Assembly (NCBI RefSeq): GCF_005771495.1
Contig: NZ_VAUW01000014.1
Span: 34,353 to 98,352 of the forward strand
Reading direction: 5' to 3'
DNA length: 64,000 nt
Origin: Maribacter sp. ACAM166
Lineage (GTDB): Bacteria; Bacteroidota; Bacteroidia; Flavobacteriales; Flavobacteriaceae
Made by a program: the position numbers and the translations under genes. Shown here in pieces: positions 53,302 through 63,236 of this stretch. Numbering within the stretch: the stretch's first letter is position 1; each line of letters starts with the position of its first letter. The notes beneath the pieces are model-generated. The model worked only from the letters and a program-made list of their open reading frames with translations, searched no databases and was not told the origin of the DNA.

Positions 53302-54813
53302 TTACATTTTAGATGCAAATTTTTTGGAAATTTTGGAACGCAACTTTCGTTCATAATCTTCTTCTAACCATTCTTTGTAGTTCTTGGTGTTGTTCATGAT
53401 GCAATAGGAATATTGACGCACACGATATTTTATTTCTTCTTTTAGCTTTTTTGCAAGAATACGGGCGTCAAAAACATCTTCTGAATTTTCAGAACAGATT
53501 TTTGCGTGTTGTTCGATACTTTTCTCCAACACCAATTTAGATTTTTCTCCATTAGCAAAACTCTTTTTGTATTCTGCTTTGATGTCAAAATCGATATCAA
53601 CCGACTTGGCGAACTCTGCTCTTAAAACTGCCGGCATTTCGTAGACGAATTCCCTTTCAATATCCTCATCGTTTTTAATATTCTCTAAATAGAAATCTGG
53701 AAAATGGAATATTTCTTGCCAGTCAATTCCAGCATTCCAAAGTCCGAAACGGGCAACGTTGTTTCCCATGTCAATGACATTGAAATCTTCCTTTTGGGGT
53801 AAATAGCGTGACCCACGCCCAATCATTTGAAAGTAAAGCGTAAGTGACCGGGTAGCGCGGTTTAGAATAATAGTTTCTACACTTGGTTCATCAAAACCTG
53901 TAGTTAAAATACTTACCGAAGTGAGTATGGCATCGGGTGTTTCCTTAAACCATTGTAGTATATCTCGTCGCTCTGAAGCATTATTTTTGTTATCTAGATG
54001 TCGAATGTTGTACCCTGCTTTTTTAAAGGTTTCACAGACATATCTAGAAGTGTTTATTCCGTTATTGAAAATAAGTGTCTTTGTACCTTTTGCAATCTCG
54101 CTATAAGCAGCCACAAGTTTATTTAGCATGCTATGGTTACCGTACAACTCATCTGATGATTTTACGGTGTAATCACCACTAATTCCTAGTTTTAAACTCT
54201 GCAGACTAACATCATAGTTATACATGTTCGCCTTGGCCAAGAACTTCTTCTGAATCAACGATTCAATTGATTCCCCAACAATCAACTTTTTATAGTTGTC
54301 TTTCATGGGTAGTTTAATATTCGAACTTAGTGGTGTAGCGGTAACACCTATAATCACTGAATTCTCAAAAAACTTAAATAACTTTCGAAAAGAGTTATAA
54401 TGGGCTTCATCTATAATAACCAGCCCAATATTATTAATTTCAATTTTCTCTTCTTGAAGTCTGTTGTTAAGGGTTTCGACCATGGCTACAAAGCACATGT
54501 ATTCTTCTTGGTCTTGCCATTCCTTAACTTCACTATTAATGATTTTATTCTTTACTCCAAACCCTTTAAGCATCTTTGAGGTCTGCAGGCTCAATTCAAT
54601 TCGATGAGTTAGCACTACCACCTTTTTCTTTGTCTTTTCTATAAACCGTTTTGCTATTTCAGAAAAGACTACTGTTTTGCCACCACCCGTTGGTAGTTGG
54701 TACAATAGGTTCGAATTATCACCAGTATCATCCAAATACTTGAAAATAGTATTTAAATCTTCCTCTTGATAATCGTACAAGGTCTTTTCGGTAATCTCTT
54801 TCTGTAGCTTCAA
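53302..54813 (-). CDS. SF2 DEAD/DEAH helicase, SSL2-like (copy 2)
   Basis: 503 residues, collinear with the 24215-25807 protein throughout, including the unusual C-terminal domain: LLYQLPTGGGKT (Walker A at 41-47), VLTHRIEL, IIDEAHYNSF, VTATPLSSN, ILTTGFDEP, QMIGRGSR and ENSEDVFDA. Estimated identity is roughly 60 percent by eye. It lacks the 15-residue N-terminal extension of copy 1. Transcribed alone, with no nuclease or methylase next to it. Confidence 0.85.
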   Translation of the reverse strand: MKLQKEITEKTLYDYQEEDLNTIFKYLDDTGDNSNLLYQLPTGGGKTVVFSEIAKRFIEKTKKKVVVLTHRIELSLQTSKMLKGFGVKNKIINSEVKEWQDQEEYMCFVAMVETLNNRLQEEKIEINNIGLVIIDEAHYNSFRKLFKFFENSVIIGVTATPLSSNIKLPMKDNYKKLIVGESIESLIQKKFLAKANMYNYDVSLQSLKLGISGDYTVKSSDELYGNHSMLNKLVAAYSEIAKGTKTLIFNNGINTSRYVCETFKKAGYNIRHLDNKNNASERRDILQWFKETPDAILTSVSILTTGFDEPSVETIILNRATRSLTLYFQMIGRGSRYLPQKEDFNVIDMGNNVARFGLWNAGIDWQEIFHFPDFYLENIKNDEDIEREFVYEMPAVLRAEFAKSVDIDFDIKAEYKKSFANGEKSKLVLEKSIEQHAKICSENSEDVFDARILAKKLKEEIKYRVRQYSYCIMNNTKNYKEWLEEDYERKLRSKISKKFASKM

Positions 54814-54911
54814 AAGGGTTGTAGGCGTTAAACAGGTTTATAATGCAAAAACCTTATAAAATTATGTGATTTTTGTGGGTAAAAGAAATATAAATCTTGA
54901 ATTTCGAAATA

Positions 54912-55841
54912 TTAATAGCCATTTGCCATGTCTACCTTATGATTCAGTTCCTCGTTATTATGTAGTCGTTTGTAGTTTTCTAATAATTGGGGAATTACTG
55001 AATTTGTGTCTGAAACACTTGCATAATGGGGAGTCATATGTATTTTTTTATGATTCCAAAAGGGGTGTGCCTGTGGTAATGGTTCTGTATGATAAACGTC
55101 TAAACATGCCCCAGAAAGGTGACCATTATCTAATAACATTAGTAAATCACCATCGACCAAATGACCGCCTCTAGCTACATTTATGATATACCCATTTTTA
55201 GGAAGCTGTGCTAAAAGGTCTTTATTTAAAAAACCTTCTGTTTCTGGCGTTAATGGTAAAAGACATACGAGTATATCTGAAGATTTAAGAAATTCAGAAA
55301 GGGCTTCTTTGCCTGAGTACGTATTTACATTCTTGATGTCCTTTTTACTTCGACTCCACCCCTGAACATTAAAACCAACTCTGGTTAGGTCAGATGCAGT
55401 AAGCGCACCTAATTCGCCAAGACCTAGAATACCCACGGTAACATCTTTAATACGTAAATATTCCAAAGGCTGCCATACGTTTTCAACTTGATTTAACCTG
55501 TAGGCATTCAAATTTTTAAGATGAGCCAATATAACCGCCAATACATGTTCAGACATATCGCTAGCCAAAAAGGGGTCTACGATACGTGTGATAGGCACGT
55601 TTGTTGGACGTGTGGGGTCTTCAAAAATATAATCAACCCCTGCCCCTGCCGATGCAATGCATTTTAAATTGGGATAATTGGAAAGTGACCCAGGTGGATG
55701 TTTCCAAATAATAGCCATGGTAATTTCATCTTTGGGATGGTCTTCTAAATAACTATATACCTTTAATGTACTGTTTGCCTTTAAAAGCGCATTTTTCCAA
55801 AGTATTATTTTATTGTCTTGTCGAATGATAACTATTGCCAT
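54912..55841 (-). CDS. D-2-hydroxyacid dehydrogenase, GhrA-like
   Basis: 309 residues. NAD(P)-binding GxGxxG is G140-L-G142-EL-G145 (GILGLGELGA). Catalytic Arg is in INVARGGHLVDGD and His in MTPHYAS. Arrangement and IASAGAGVDYI match glyoxylate/hydroxypyruvate reductase A. It reduces glyoxylate or hydroxypyruvate. The gene follows the DUF6155 gene with 3 bp between them. Confidence 0.88.
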   Translation of the reverse strand: MAIVIIRQDNKIILWKNALLKANSTLKVYSYLEDHPKDEITMAIIWKHPPGSLSNYPNLKCIASAGAGVDYIFEDPTRPTNVPITRIVDPFLASDMSEHVLAVILAHLKNLNAYRLNQVENVWQPLEYLRIKDVTVGILGLGELGALTASDLTRVGFNVQGWSRSKKDIKNVNTYSGKEALSEFLKSSDILVCLLPLTPETEGFLNKDLLAQLPKNGYIINVARGGHLVDGDLLMLLDNGHLSGACLDVYHTEPLPQAHPFWNHKKIHMTPHYASVSDTNSVIPQLLENYKRLHNNEELNHKVDMANGY

Positions 55842-55844
55842 TAT

Positions 55845-56354
55845 TTAATCTAATATATCCAAGGCTTTTGAAAATTCATCTTCAAAAAGCCATTTTTGGG
55901 ATTGGGTTTCTTTATAAATAGTAAGGATTCGTACTTTAAATTCGGGTAAGATACCTTGAACGACTGTATATTGTATTACTTCGTTGAACGAATTTAGCAT
56001 ACTTCTATAAAAGGAATCGGGCACATTTTTTTCCATTGAAAATGTTTGCGCAATTTCAAGATTAAAACACATTACATCTGCAATTAAATGTGAATCTACC
56101 CCTAATTTTATAAAATGTTTCAAGAATTTTTGAGCCACAGATCGTCTTGCTTTTGGTCGTCTTCTTTTTAAAGGAAAGTATTCATTTGATATTTTCCCCT
56201 TAGCTTCTTGAATCAATTTTTCCTCTTTCGGATTGAAAGCAAAATCATAATACGTCTTTACAGTCGGAAATTTTTCATAAAGCTCTAATAGCTGTTCTTC
56301 CAATGCCTTTTTAGGTAATTTAGAAAGATATGTTTTTAAAGCTCTTTTACTCAT
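55845..56354 (-). CDS. DUF6155 family protein
   Basis: 169 residues, helical and basic, starting MSKRALKTYLSKLPKKALEE with the YEKFPTVKTYYDFAFNP segment typical of DUF6155. No motifs for catalysis. It is divergent from rpoD and probably cotranscribed with the GhrA-like gene. Confidence 0.75.
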   Translation of the reverse strand: MSKRALKTYLSKLPKKALEEQLLELYEKFPTVKTYYDFAFNPKEEKLIQEAKGKISNEYFPLKRRRPKARRSVAQKFLKHFIKLGVDSHLIADVMCFNLEIAQTFSMEKNVPDSFYRSMLNSFNEVIQYTVVQGILPEFKVRILTIYKETQSQKWLFEDEFSKALDILD

Positions 56355-56467
56355 ATTTAATAGCTGTGTAGGTTCAAAAATAAGGCATACTCGTTTAATG
56401 ACCTAAATGCATAATACTTTGTTAAACCTTATAAATAGTGTAGAAGTATAGCTTAGTTTGTTTGGTA

Positions 56468-56499
56468 TTGACAATAATAAGTGGTATACTGTAAACTTG
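56468..56499 (+). promoter_or_regulatory. Candidate rpoD promoter
   Basis: TTG (56468-56470), 21-nt spacer, TAAACTTG (56492-56499): close to the Bacteroidota TTG-N19-21-TAnnTTTG pattern with one mismatch. The ATG is 28 bp downstream. Confidence 0.5.
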
Positions 56500-56526
56500 T
56501 AGAACTTCTAAATTCCATACACACAT

Positions 56527-57390
56527 ATGAGGCAACTAAAGATTATCAAGCAGGTTACGAATCGCGAGTCTAAATCACTCGACAAATACTTGCAAGATAT
56601 CAGTAAAATTGATTTGATTACTGCAAATGAAGAGGTAGAGTTAGCACAAAAGATAAGGGAGGGTAGTCAAGCAGCTTTGGAAAAATTAACCACAGCAAAT
56701 TTAAGATTTGTGGTTTCCGTAGCAAAACAATATCAAAATCAAGGTTTAAAATTACCTGATTTAATCAATGAAGGAAATTTAGGTTTAGTAAAAGCAGCCA
56801 AAAGATTCGATGAGACTAGAGGATTTAAATTTATATCCTATGCGGTATGGTGGATTAGACAGTCTATTCTACAAGCCTTGGCTGAACAATCAAGAGTAGT
56901 TCGTTTACCATTGAACAAAATTGGTTCTATTAATAAAATTAAGAAAACATTTTCTTACTTAGAGCAGGCACATGAACGTCCGCCATCTCCTGAAGAAATT
57001 GCTAAAGAATTAGAAATGACAGTTTCTGAGGTAAAGCAATCACTTAAGAATTCAGGTAGACACGTATCTATGGACGCACCTTTACGTGAAGGAGAAGATT
57101 CAAACTTATATGATGTATTGCGTTCAGGTGAATCACCTAGACCAGATAATCAATTGTTACAACAATCTTTGAATACAGAAATCAATAGAGCGTTGGATAC
57201 ATTGTCCCCTAGGGAGGCTGATGTGGTAAAACTATATTATGGTATTGGTGACCAACAGTCAATGACTTTGGCTGAAATAGGACAAACATTTGATTTAACT
57301 CGCGAACGCGTTAGACAAATTCGTGAGAAAGCAATTCGCAAGTTACGTCATGCCTCTAGAAGTAAGTTGTTGAAAACATATTTGGGATAG
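56527..57390 (+). CDS. rpoD: Primary sigma factor RpoD, Bacteroidota type
   Basis: 287 residues, the short primary sigma form of this phylum. Region 1.2 [16 protein letters not shown], region 2 with [10 protein letters not shown] and the -10-recognising [20 protein letters not shown], region 3 [14 protein letters not shown], and region 4.2 [18 protein letters not shown] are all present. It directs RNA polymerase to housekeeping TTG/TAnnTTTG promoters. Confidence 0.97.
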   Translation: MRQLKIIKQVTNRESKSLDKYLQDISKIDLITANEEVELAQKIREGSQAALEKLTTANLRFVVSVAKQYQNQGLKLPDLINEGNLGLVKAAKRFDETRGFKFISYAVWWIRQSILQALAEQSRVVRLPLNKIGSINKIKKTFSYLEQAHERPPSPEEIAKELEMTVSEVKQSLKNSGRHVSMDAPLREGEDSNLYDVLRSGESPRPDNQLLQQSLNTEINRALDTLSPREADVVKLYYGIGDQQSMTLAEIGQTFDLTRERVRQIREKAIRKLRHASRSKLLKTYLG

Positions 57391-57411
57391 AATCAAATAC
57401 ATCTATATAAT

Positions 57412-57444
57412 AAGAAAGCATCCATTTGTAATGGGTGCTTTCTT
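57412..57444 (+). terminator. Intrinsic terminator after rpoD
   Basis: AAGAAAGCATCCATT (57412-57426) pairs with AATGGGTGCTTTCTT (57430-57444) with one T-G pair and a short loop. It is 22 bp past the rpoD stop. Confidence 0.88.
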
Positions 57445-57463
57445 ATTTAACCCTAGTATCAAC

Positions 57464-57565
57464 CTAAGAATAGGTTAATTTATTGATGTTGAAATTAACC
57501 AGAATATCATTTAAATCCTGAATAAAATTTTGATAGGATGGAAAATCTTGATTTTGGTGTGCCAT
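57464..57565 (-). CDS. Micro-ORF of 33 residues
   Basis: ATG 57565 to TAG 57464-57466: MAHQNQDFPSYQNFIQDLND and then ILVNFNINKLTYS. It shares FIQDLNDIL with the LQDLNEIL of the preceding micro-ORF, suggesting an old duplication. Between the rpoD terminator and ORF 57602-57700 on the same strand. No recognised family. Confidence 0.4.
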   Translation of the reverse strand: MAHQNQDFPSYQNFIQDLNDILVNFNINKLTYS

Positions 57566-57601
57566 GAGAATTTTGGTTTTTAGATTTGTGGCTTGGACTG
57601 T

Positions 57602-57700
57602 TTACATATAATCCAATTCAGCTAATTCGTTTATACTTAAAATTTCATTTAAATCTTGAAGAAATAACAGGTACTCTTCACCGTAGGTATCGTAAAGCAT
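57602..57700 (-). CDS. Micro-ORF of 32 residues
   Basis: ATG 57700 to TAA 57602-57604: MLYDTYGEEYLLFLQDLNEI then LSINELAELDYM. Acidic and amphipathic. A TTG (about 57787) and TACTTTAG (about 57760) upstream on the minus strand are a poor promoter match. Related to the downstream 33-residue ORF by the (L/I)QDLN(E/D)IL motif. The remaining part of the 57391-58146 gap is AT-rich with nothing else supported. Confidence 0.4.
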   Translation of the reverse strand: MLYDTYGEEYLLFLQDLNEILSINELAELDYM

Positions 57701-58146
57701 GTGTGTAGGTTTAATTATTACATTTTGATTTGGGTAACTACTTCTACTAAAGTAAATATATAGTGTAGATTAAGGTGTGACAATTAAATGTGGTGAACCT
57801 TTTTGTTTTTGTGGTAAAACCTATAAAAAAGTGTTGTTTACTTAAATTATCGCTAGTCACTAATTTGGAAAAGGATTCTATAGTGACCGTTCATCCGAGT
57901 TAGTGGTTTTTAATCGGCGAATTAGTTGTTCCAATACCTTGACGAATGTTTTAGAATTTCAAAATCATTTACATCTTACTAGTAAATACATTAAAAATAA
58001 GTAGCGTACTGTTTCTACGTTGTACCATCTGATATACTTTCTGAATCTTAATAACGCTAAGTAAACTACAATATGAAGCACTTAAATTCGTTAATTCATA
58101 CGCATCTTTACGAGTGTAAACACAATCAAAATTAGATTTAAAAGAA

Positions 58147-59451
58147 ATGATAAATTCTTCCGCTATGCTATTCATTATCCTAAGAACCAATGTACTTCTG
58201 CCTATTCTCATTTTAAGCAGTGTAGTTCATAGTTTGGCCATTGAGCCAATCATTAAAATAGCACCTATTTATGAGCATATAGAACTACTTTTAAATAGCC
58301 ATAGTTTTAATGCGAAGCAACGAAGCACCTTTAGTTTTTTATCCCAAACAGAATCTATAGAGCGCGGATTAACGGTTATTCATTTTCATGATTCAAAAAA
58401 TATTGAATATAAAACCTTTGATACATACGGTAGTAAAGCAGAAGCAGAAGCATTGTTGACCGTGCTGACTCAAATGATTGAGAGCAACGCAAATTTCGCA
58501 CTATTGGCCCATGATTCTGCAGCTGCAAGTCTAGGAGATTTAGCAAAATCATTACAATCACTAGGGTTTATTCAATTAAGCAATTTACAAGGAAGACAGG
58601 CGTACATTATGCATAACTTAAACGGTAGTATTATTGAAGAAGTAAATGACATGTCGGTTATTAAAACTATTTCAGTGTCTTCTGAAATTTTTGATAAGCA
58701 TAGTTACTTTCCTAAAATAACATATGATTTTGAGCCTAATATTGATAGATATATTGCACATGCAGGCGGTGAAGTAAATGGGATAAGATCAACCAATTCA
58801 AAAGATGCCCTAGATCAGAATTATAAAAAGGGATTCAGAATTTTTGAATTGGATATTATAGAAACTTCCGACAGGCATTTAGTTGCAGCACATGATTGGA
58901 ATATGTGGGCCCGTTTTACAGATTATACTGGTGCCTTACCTCCTACTCATGCTCAATTTATCAAACGAAAGATTTATGGGGATTATAGTACATTAGATAT
59001 GGAAGGTATAAATACTTGGTTTAAAGAGCACCCAGACGCTACTTTGGTGACCGATAAGGTAAACGACCCACTTGCTTTCGCTGATGCCTTTATTGATAAA
59101 AACCGGCTTATTATGGAGCTATTTAGCGTTATGGCAGTTGAAAAAGCATCTGAACATAATATACATGCCATGATTTCACAAGAACCATTACTTGGATTAA
59201 AAGGAGATAAAATAAACTTCTTAAAAGTGAATAATGTAACATATGTAGGTCTTTCAAGAAGAATGATTGCAAGTCAAACTAAACTTTTACTGCAACTAAA
59301 GGAAGCAGGTATAAAAGTGTTTGTATATAATGTGAATTTTGACCCAGGGAAGGATGAAGAATATGTACAAAACAACGAAATAGGCCTTGTTTATGGGATG
59401 TATGCAGATAAATGGATATCGGATATGAATTCTAAAAATTTTACTAAATAA
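58147..59451 (+). CDS. ILEI-domain/GDPD-like fusion protein
   Basis: 434 residues with an N-terminal signal or anchor (about 7-31). Residues 73-170 match the ILEI (FAM3/PANDER) domain: RGLTVIHFH, a TFDTYGSKAEAEALLTVL pattern, LLAHDSAAASL and LQSLGFIQLSNLQGRQAYI. The second half (about 200-425) looks like a glycerophosphodiester-phosphodiesterase barrel: His205 in AHAGGE, Glu234-x-Asp236 in FELDI and His249 in AAHDWN match the GDPD metal and acid-base residues. ILEI domains are known in animal secreted factors and glycan-related bacterial proteins. It converges on the YaiO-type gene of the glycan-like locus. Confidence 0.75.
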   Translation: MINSSAMLFIILRTNVLLPILILSSVVHSLAIEPIIKIAPIYEHIELLLNSHSFNAKQRSTFSFLSQTESIERGLTVIHFHDSKNIEYKTFDTYGSKAEAEALLTVLTQMIESNANFALLAHDSAAASLGDLAKSLQSLGFIQLSNLQGRQAYIMHNLNGSIIEEVNDMSVIKTISVSSEIFDKHSYFPKITYDFEPNIDRYIAHAGGEVNGIRSTNSKDALDQNYKKGFRIFELDIIETSDRHLVAAHDWNMWARFTDYTGALPPTHAQFIKRKIYGDYSTLDMEGINTWFKEHPDATLVTDKVNDPLAFADAFIDKNRLIMELFSVMAVEKASEHNIHAMISQEPLLGLKGDKINFLKVNNVTYVGLSRRMIASQTKLLLQLKEAGIKVFVYNVNFDPGKDEEYVQNNEIGLVYGMYADKWISDMNSKNFTK

Positions 59452-59517
59452 AATTTAGGAATTATTAAATCGATCGAATAATTTTCTATTCGGATATACT
59501 ATTCGGCTGTCAACAAC

Positions 59518-60855
59518 CTAAAAATTAAATTGATAGGTTAGTCCGGCAGAGAATGAATAAAAGAAACTTCCAGGGACGAAAGATTGTTCCTGACGCAATA
59601 CACCAATATTCGTTCGATAAGAACTTAGATTATTTTTACTCGTAAACTGATACTCACAGCTTAACCGCTGAGATTCGATATACAATAAGGTCTCTGCCAA
59701 AATTTGATTTCCTGATGAAAACTGCCTCAACTCAGGAGAAAATCCGATTCCGAAATTGATTCCCATATAGTTTTCAGCATCCTTTAAATATTTTCTAATT
59801 AATATATTTCCCGATGCTTTAGTTAATTGATTAGGTACAGGTGTTATATAAGAACGTAATGAGAAGTAGTAATTTCCTCGGTAGTAGCCTAACGAGTTTG
59901 TTATCGACTTTACAGCTCTTGTGGCAAAACTAATATATCTACCTCCGGCTGAAAATTCAATACCACTTTTGTGATTATAATAAATATCTCCGCCGACTTT
60001 ATGGTTTGGATATAGTTCTGAATTAGAGTATCCATAATTCAAATACGCATAGAATCCTTTTGCAATTTTTGGATAAAGGTCTAAGTCCAGTTGAATACCG
60101 TTTTTACCCAAACGGTTACTAAGGTTTAGCCGAGGTATAATGCTACCATAGGCTGTTTGTCGCTTGTAAGATATGCTTGAAGAAGTTATTGGGTTATAAC
60201 TTTGGTCAAAAATGGTAACCGAACTATTGACCGCTACCCTATTTTTTTGCTCTTCTTCAGTAACAGGTGTTTTTCTTATAATTGGAGCACTTTTAACACT
60301 ACTAGAATCTGTAATGGCTATTTTATTTGCCTTGTTCTCGCTATTTTTTGGGGTAAGAATGGTGTTAATGTTACTATCGACATTATACCAGCCTTTTTCA
60401 ACGTATGTTGTATTATCAATACCTTTTTTTGCTAAATTTTTAAGCCTTTCCAATTCACTATACTCATCTAGGTACAATAACGCCTTATTTACCAGCCCTA
60501 ATGCGATGGAATAGTTTTTAGCATAGAGTTCGTTCTTTACTGCAGATATCCATGCCTCCCGGTTATTTTTATCATTAGATAATACATCATTGAATACTGA
60601 GCGTGCTTTTTCATAATTACCTTCCCAGCTAAGCGTACTGGCCCATAGTGTTTTTACATTGGCATTACCAGGCTGTTCATTTACCAATGTGCTCAACATT
60701 TTAATAGCCGTTGAAGTTTTACCGTCATAAGCCAATACATAGGCAGTTTCAAAACTTCGTGTATTACTCTCTATAGTGTTCGCATCTTGTCCACTAACCC
60801 TGAGAATACAGCTTAGTACTATGAAAAAAACGCTTTGTATAATCCTATTCTTCAT
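59518..60855 (-). CDS. YaiO-type outer-membrane barrel with TPRs
   Basis: 445 residues with a signal peptide (1-23). Residues 30-150 form TPR-like helices (AYDGKTSTAIKMLSTLV, WEGNYEKARSVFNDVL, AKNYSIALGLVNKALLY), then a linker, then a YaiO-family beta-barrel (about 205-445) ending in the aromatic GLTYQFNF. In other bacteria YaiO/PgaA-like TPR barrels export polysaccharides. Its start overlaps the stop of the LTA-synthase-like gene by one base, so they form one operon. Confidence 0.85.
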   Translation of the reverse strand: MKNRIIQSVFFIVLSCILRVSGQDANTIESNTRSFETAYVLAYDGKTSTAIKMLSTLVNEQPGNANVKTLWASTLSWEGNYEKARSVFNDVLSNDKNNREAWISAVKNELYAKNYSIALGLVNKALLYLDEYSELERLKNLAKKGIDNTTYVEKGWYNVDSNINTILTPKNSENKANKIAITDSSSVKSAPIIRKTPVTEEEQKNRVAVNSSVTIFDQSYNPITSSSISYKRQTAYGSIIPRLNLSNRLGKNGIQLDLDLYPKIAKGFYAYLNYGYSNSELYPNHKVGGDIYYNHKSGIEFSAGGRYISFATRAVKSITNSLGYYRGNYYFSLRSYITPVPNQLTKASGNILIRKYLKDAENYMGINFGIGFSPELRQFSSGNQILAETLLYIESQRLSCEYQFTSKNNLSSYRTNIGVLRQEQSFVPGSFFYSFSAGLTYQFNF

Positions 60856-63227
60856 TATTTTGTGGAAGCCAATGTGCTTTTAGTAGGCCTATGAACTTTA
60901 ATACCTGCATTTCTTGCCAGCGTACGTGCCCTAGAAATTTTCTCTGCAATTTCGCTGGCACTTGAGCTATTTTCTTCAACTAAATCTATTAGTTCCAAAC
61001 CTTCAATTAATTTATCAGACCAATAATAAATATCAAACAACGCGGCATAAGAATCAATGTAATTAGGGTTTAAATTAATACACTCTTTCAATATTTTAAT
61101 GGCTTTCTCATGGTTTCCTTTCCATGAATAGACCCTACCCATAAGTATTTTAGTATCTATATGACTGGGAGCTTCGGATAAATTATAGCGACATAATAAG
61201 AGTGCTTTGTCCCATTTTTTATTCCATGCTAATTCCCTAGCCTTGAAATAACCTTTATCAGAATCCTTACCATCATAAACACTGTTAAGCCAAACCGTTT
61301 CACTTTCCGTAAATTTTTCCTTTTGAATGGAGAAAATGGCCAAACTATCTGGTATTATCTTATTCTTGGCAGTTACATAAAGGTTCATAGATTTAAACGC
61401 CTCTAGTTTAGATTCAATTTTTGAACCACCGCCATATGAAGAACTAACGTCCATATTAGCTTCAAGTTCCATAATATCTCCATCCGTATATAAGTTTTTT
61501 CCACTTACATATTCCTTTAACTCATTCTTGTTTCTCATTAGTGGAATATTTTTAATGGATCGAAATGAAGTTTCCATATCTATTGCGCCACCCATCCACG
61601 CTATTTTTTTTGGCATTTTTAATTCATAAGTACTCTTCAACATAGCCAAAATAGAAGGCGTGACATCGAAATGAGATGATACGGAACTCATTTTACGTGT
61701 TGTCTTTAACATTGGGCTATACATAATCAATGGAACATGAAAACGGCTTATGTTATTTCGTTGCGGTATAGGTATCAATCTATGATCACCAGTAATTATA
61801 AATATGGTATTATCGTAATTTGGTTGTGATTTATAGGCGTCCATAAACCACTTAATCGAGTCATCGGTATATAAAAGTGTAGCAAAAACATTGTCATTTT
61901 TTTCGATAACATTTTCGACCCTTGAATCATACGCTCCCATAGAGAGTAACTTCTCTACCTTCTCCTCATAAAAATATTGATTTGGTGGAATAAACGACTC
62001 ATGTGTGCTTATGGTCATATAAACCTCTAATCTAGGCTGATTTTCGTCTCTTGTTAAACTAATACTTTTCTTGAACAATTCTTTATCTGGATAGCCCCAA
62101 GAGGAGCCAGTAGCATCTTCTGCTTGTTGTTCGTAGTTGACTCCAAAGCCTGATTTATCGAGTACAAAATCAATGTTTTCACTTTTAAGAAACCGATCAA
62201 CCTTATCGAAAGAACTATTAGTGCCTTGGTAAAAAGAAGTATGGTATCCATTGTTTTTCAATACACTGAAAAGGGTCAATTTATTCGGGAATTCTTCCAA
62301 CTCCATAAATCCACTTTTTCCAAATGGTAAAGAGCCTAATAATGAGGGTAATACGCCAAAAGTTCTACCGGTATTACTAAGAAAATTTTCCCAGTAAAGG
62401 GACTTGGTACTTAAAGAATCTAAATACGGAGTGAAACCACCAAACTCTGCCCCTTCTCCCATAAAATCTCTACCAAGACCTTCAACCATTATAAAAACGA
62501 TATTCGGTTTTTTTTCCTTTAATTCGAAATACGCTCCCAATACATCTTCAATATTGTCGTTTTTAATTAATGGAAATTCCTCATCTGAAGTATAGGTATT
62601 ATCTTCTGTACTACTGTTATATAAGTTAACAGCCAAGTATTGTGTTTTATTTTGGTTAATGGGTTTACCATCGGTAAATAGGGATCCAACAAATAAGCTG
62701 AAAAGGATAATAGTAAACGGATACATTCTACTAATTCTATTATAGAATTTTGAGGTTACTCTGTATAGCCCTAAGAAAATTCCGATTAGAAAAATTATTC
62801 CAATCAGCACATAAATAGAGAGCATTAATCCGCCAGAGTTGGCTATGGTTATTTTAATATCAGAATAGCTATACCCCAAAAGGTCTGACCCTAACGGAAC
62901 TAGGGTTGTGCAGTAATACCCAATTAACATTGCCTCGATAATCAATATGAAACCCAGTAAAACAAATACAAGGTTGAACCCATATTTAGGCCTGAAGTTT
63001 TCCCAAAAATTAAAAGGAAAAACTAGAATTATACCAATTATAGCCGTGAAGCCAATTTGATGAATTAAAGCCTTTACCAAACTCGTAGATAGTATAGCAT
63101 CTAACACCCCTCTATAATACAATATACCATATTGAAAAAGTGTTAATACTAGCATACATCCAAAAAAGGATATCATAAGCCTAGTATATTGCTTTAAAGT
63201 ATATCTATCTATAGTACTCGTATTCAT
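60855..63227 (-). CDS. LTA-synthase-like membrane phosphotransferase with TPRs
   Basis: 790 residues. Five membrane helices (about 17-39, 55-75, 84-110, 133-155, 168-186), then an extracytoplasmic alkaline-phosphatase/sulfatase fold (about 240-560): metal ligand Glu249 in IMVEGLG, nucleophile Thr289 in SNTGRTFGVLPS and metal site ITGDHR. The C-terminal 130 residues are TPR-like (AWNKKWDKALLLCRY, YSWKGNHEKAIKILKE). LtaS-type enzymes transfer phosphoglycerol or phosphoethanolamine to glycans; the TPR extension is unusual. It is 9 bp downstream of the GT2 gene. Confidence 0.85.
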   Translation of the reverse strand: MNTSTIDRYTLKQYTRLMISFFGCMLVLTLFQYGILYYRGVLDAILSTSLVKALIHQIGFTAIIGIILVFPFNFWENFRPKYGFNLVFVLLGFILIIEAMLIGYYCTTLVPLGSDLLGYSYSDIKITIANSGGLMLSIYVLIGIIFLIGIFLGLYRVTSKFYNRISRMYPFTIILFSLFVGSLFTDGKPINQNKTQYLAVNLYNSSTEDNTYTSDEEFPLIKNDNIEDVLGAYFELKEKKPNIVFIMVEGLGRDFMGEGAEFGGFTPYLDSLSTKSLYWENFLSNTGRTFGVLPSLLGSLPFGKSGFMELEEFPNKLTLFSVLKNNGYHTSFYQGTNSSFDKVDRFLKSENIDFVLDKSGFGVNYEQQAEDATGSSWGYPDKELFKKSISLTRDENQPRLEVYMTISTHESFIPPNQYFYEEKVEKLLSMGAYDSRVENVIEKNDNVFATLLYTDDSIKWFMDAYKSQPNYDNTIFIITGDHRLIPIPQRNNISRFHVPLIMYSPMLKTTRKMSSVSSHFDVTPSILAMLKSTYELKMPKKIAWMGGAIDMETSFRSIKNIPLMRNKNELKEYVSGKNLYTDGDIMELEANMDVSSSYGGGSKIESKLEAFKSMNLYVTAKNKIIPDSLAIFSIQKEKFTESETVWLNSVYDGKDSDKGYFKARELAWNKKWDKALLLCRYNLSEAPSHIDTKILMGRVYSWKGNHEKAIKILKECINLNPNYIDSYAALFDIYYWSDKLIEGLELIDLVEENSSSASEIAEKISRARTLARNAGIKVHRPTKSTLASTK

Positions 63228-63236
63228 TTCTTGAAG

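Noticed and set aside
57969..58211. 80-codon minus-strand frame at the ILEI gene start
   Set aside because: The composition is somewhat protein-like, but it overlaps the signal-peptide codons of the clear plus-strand gene, has no recognised family and no promoter. Chance or a remnant cannot be told apart.
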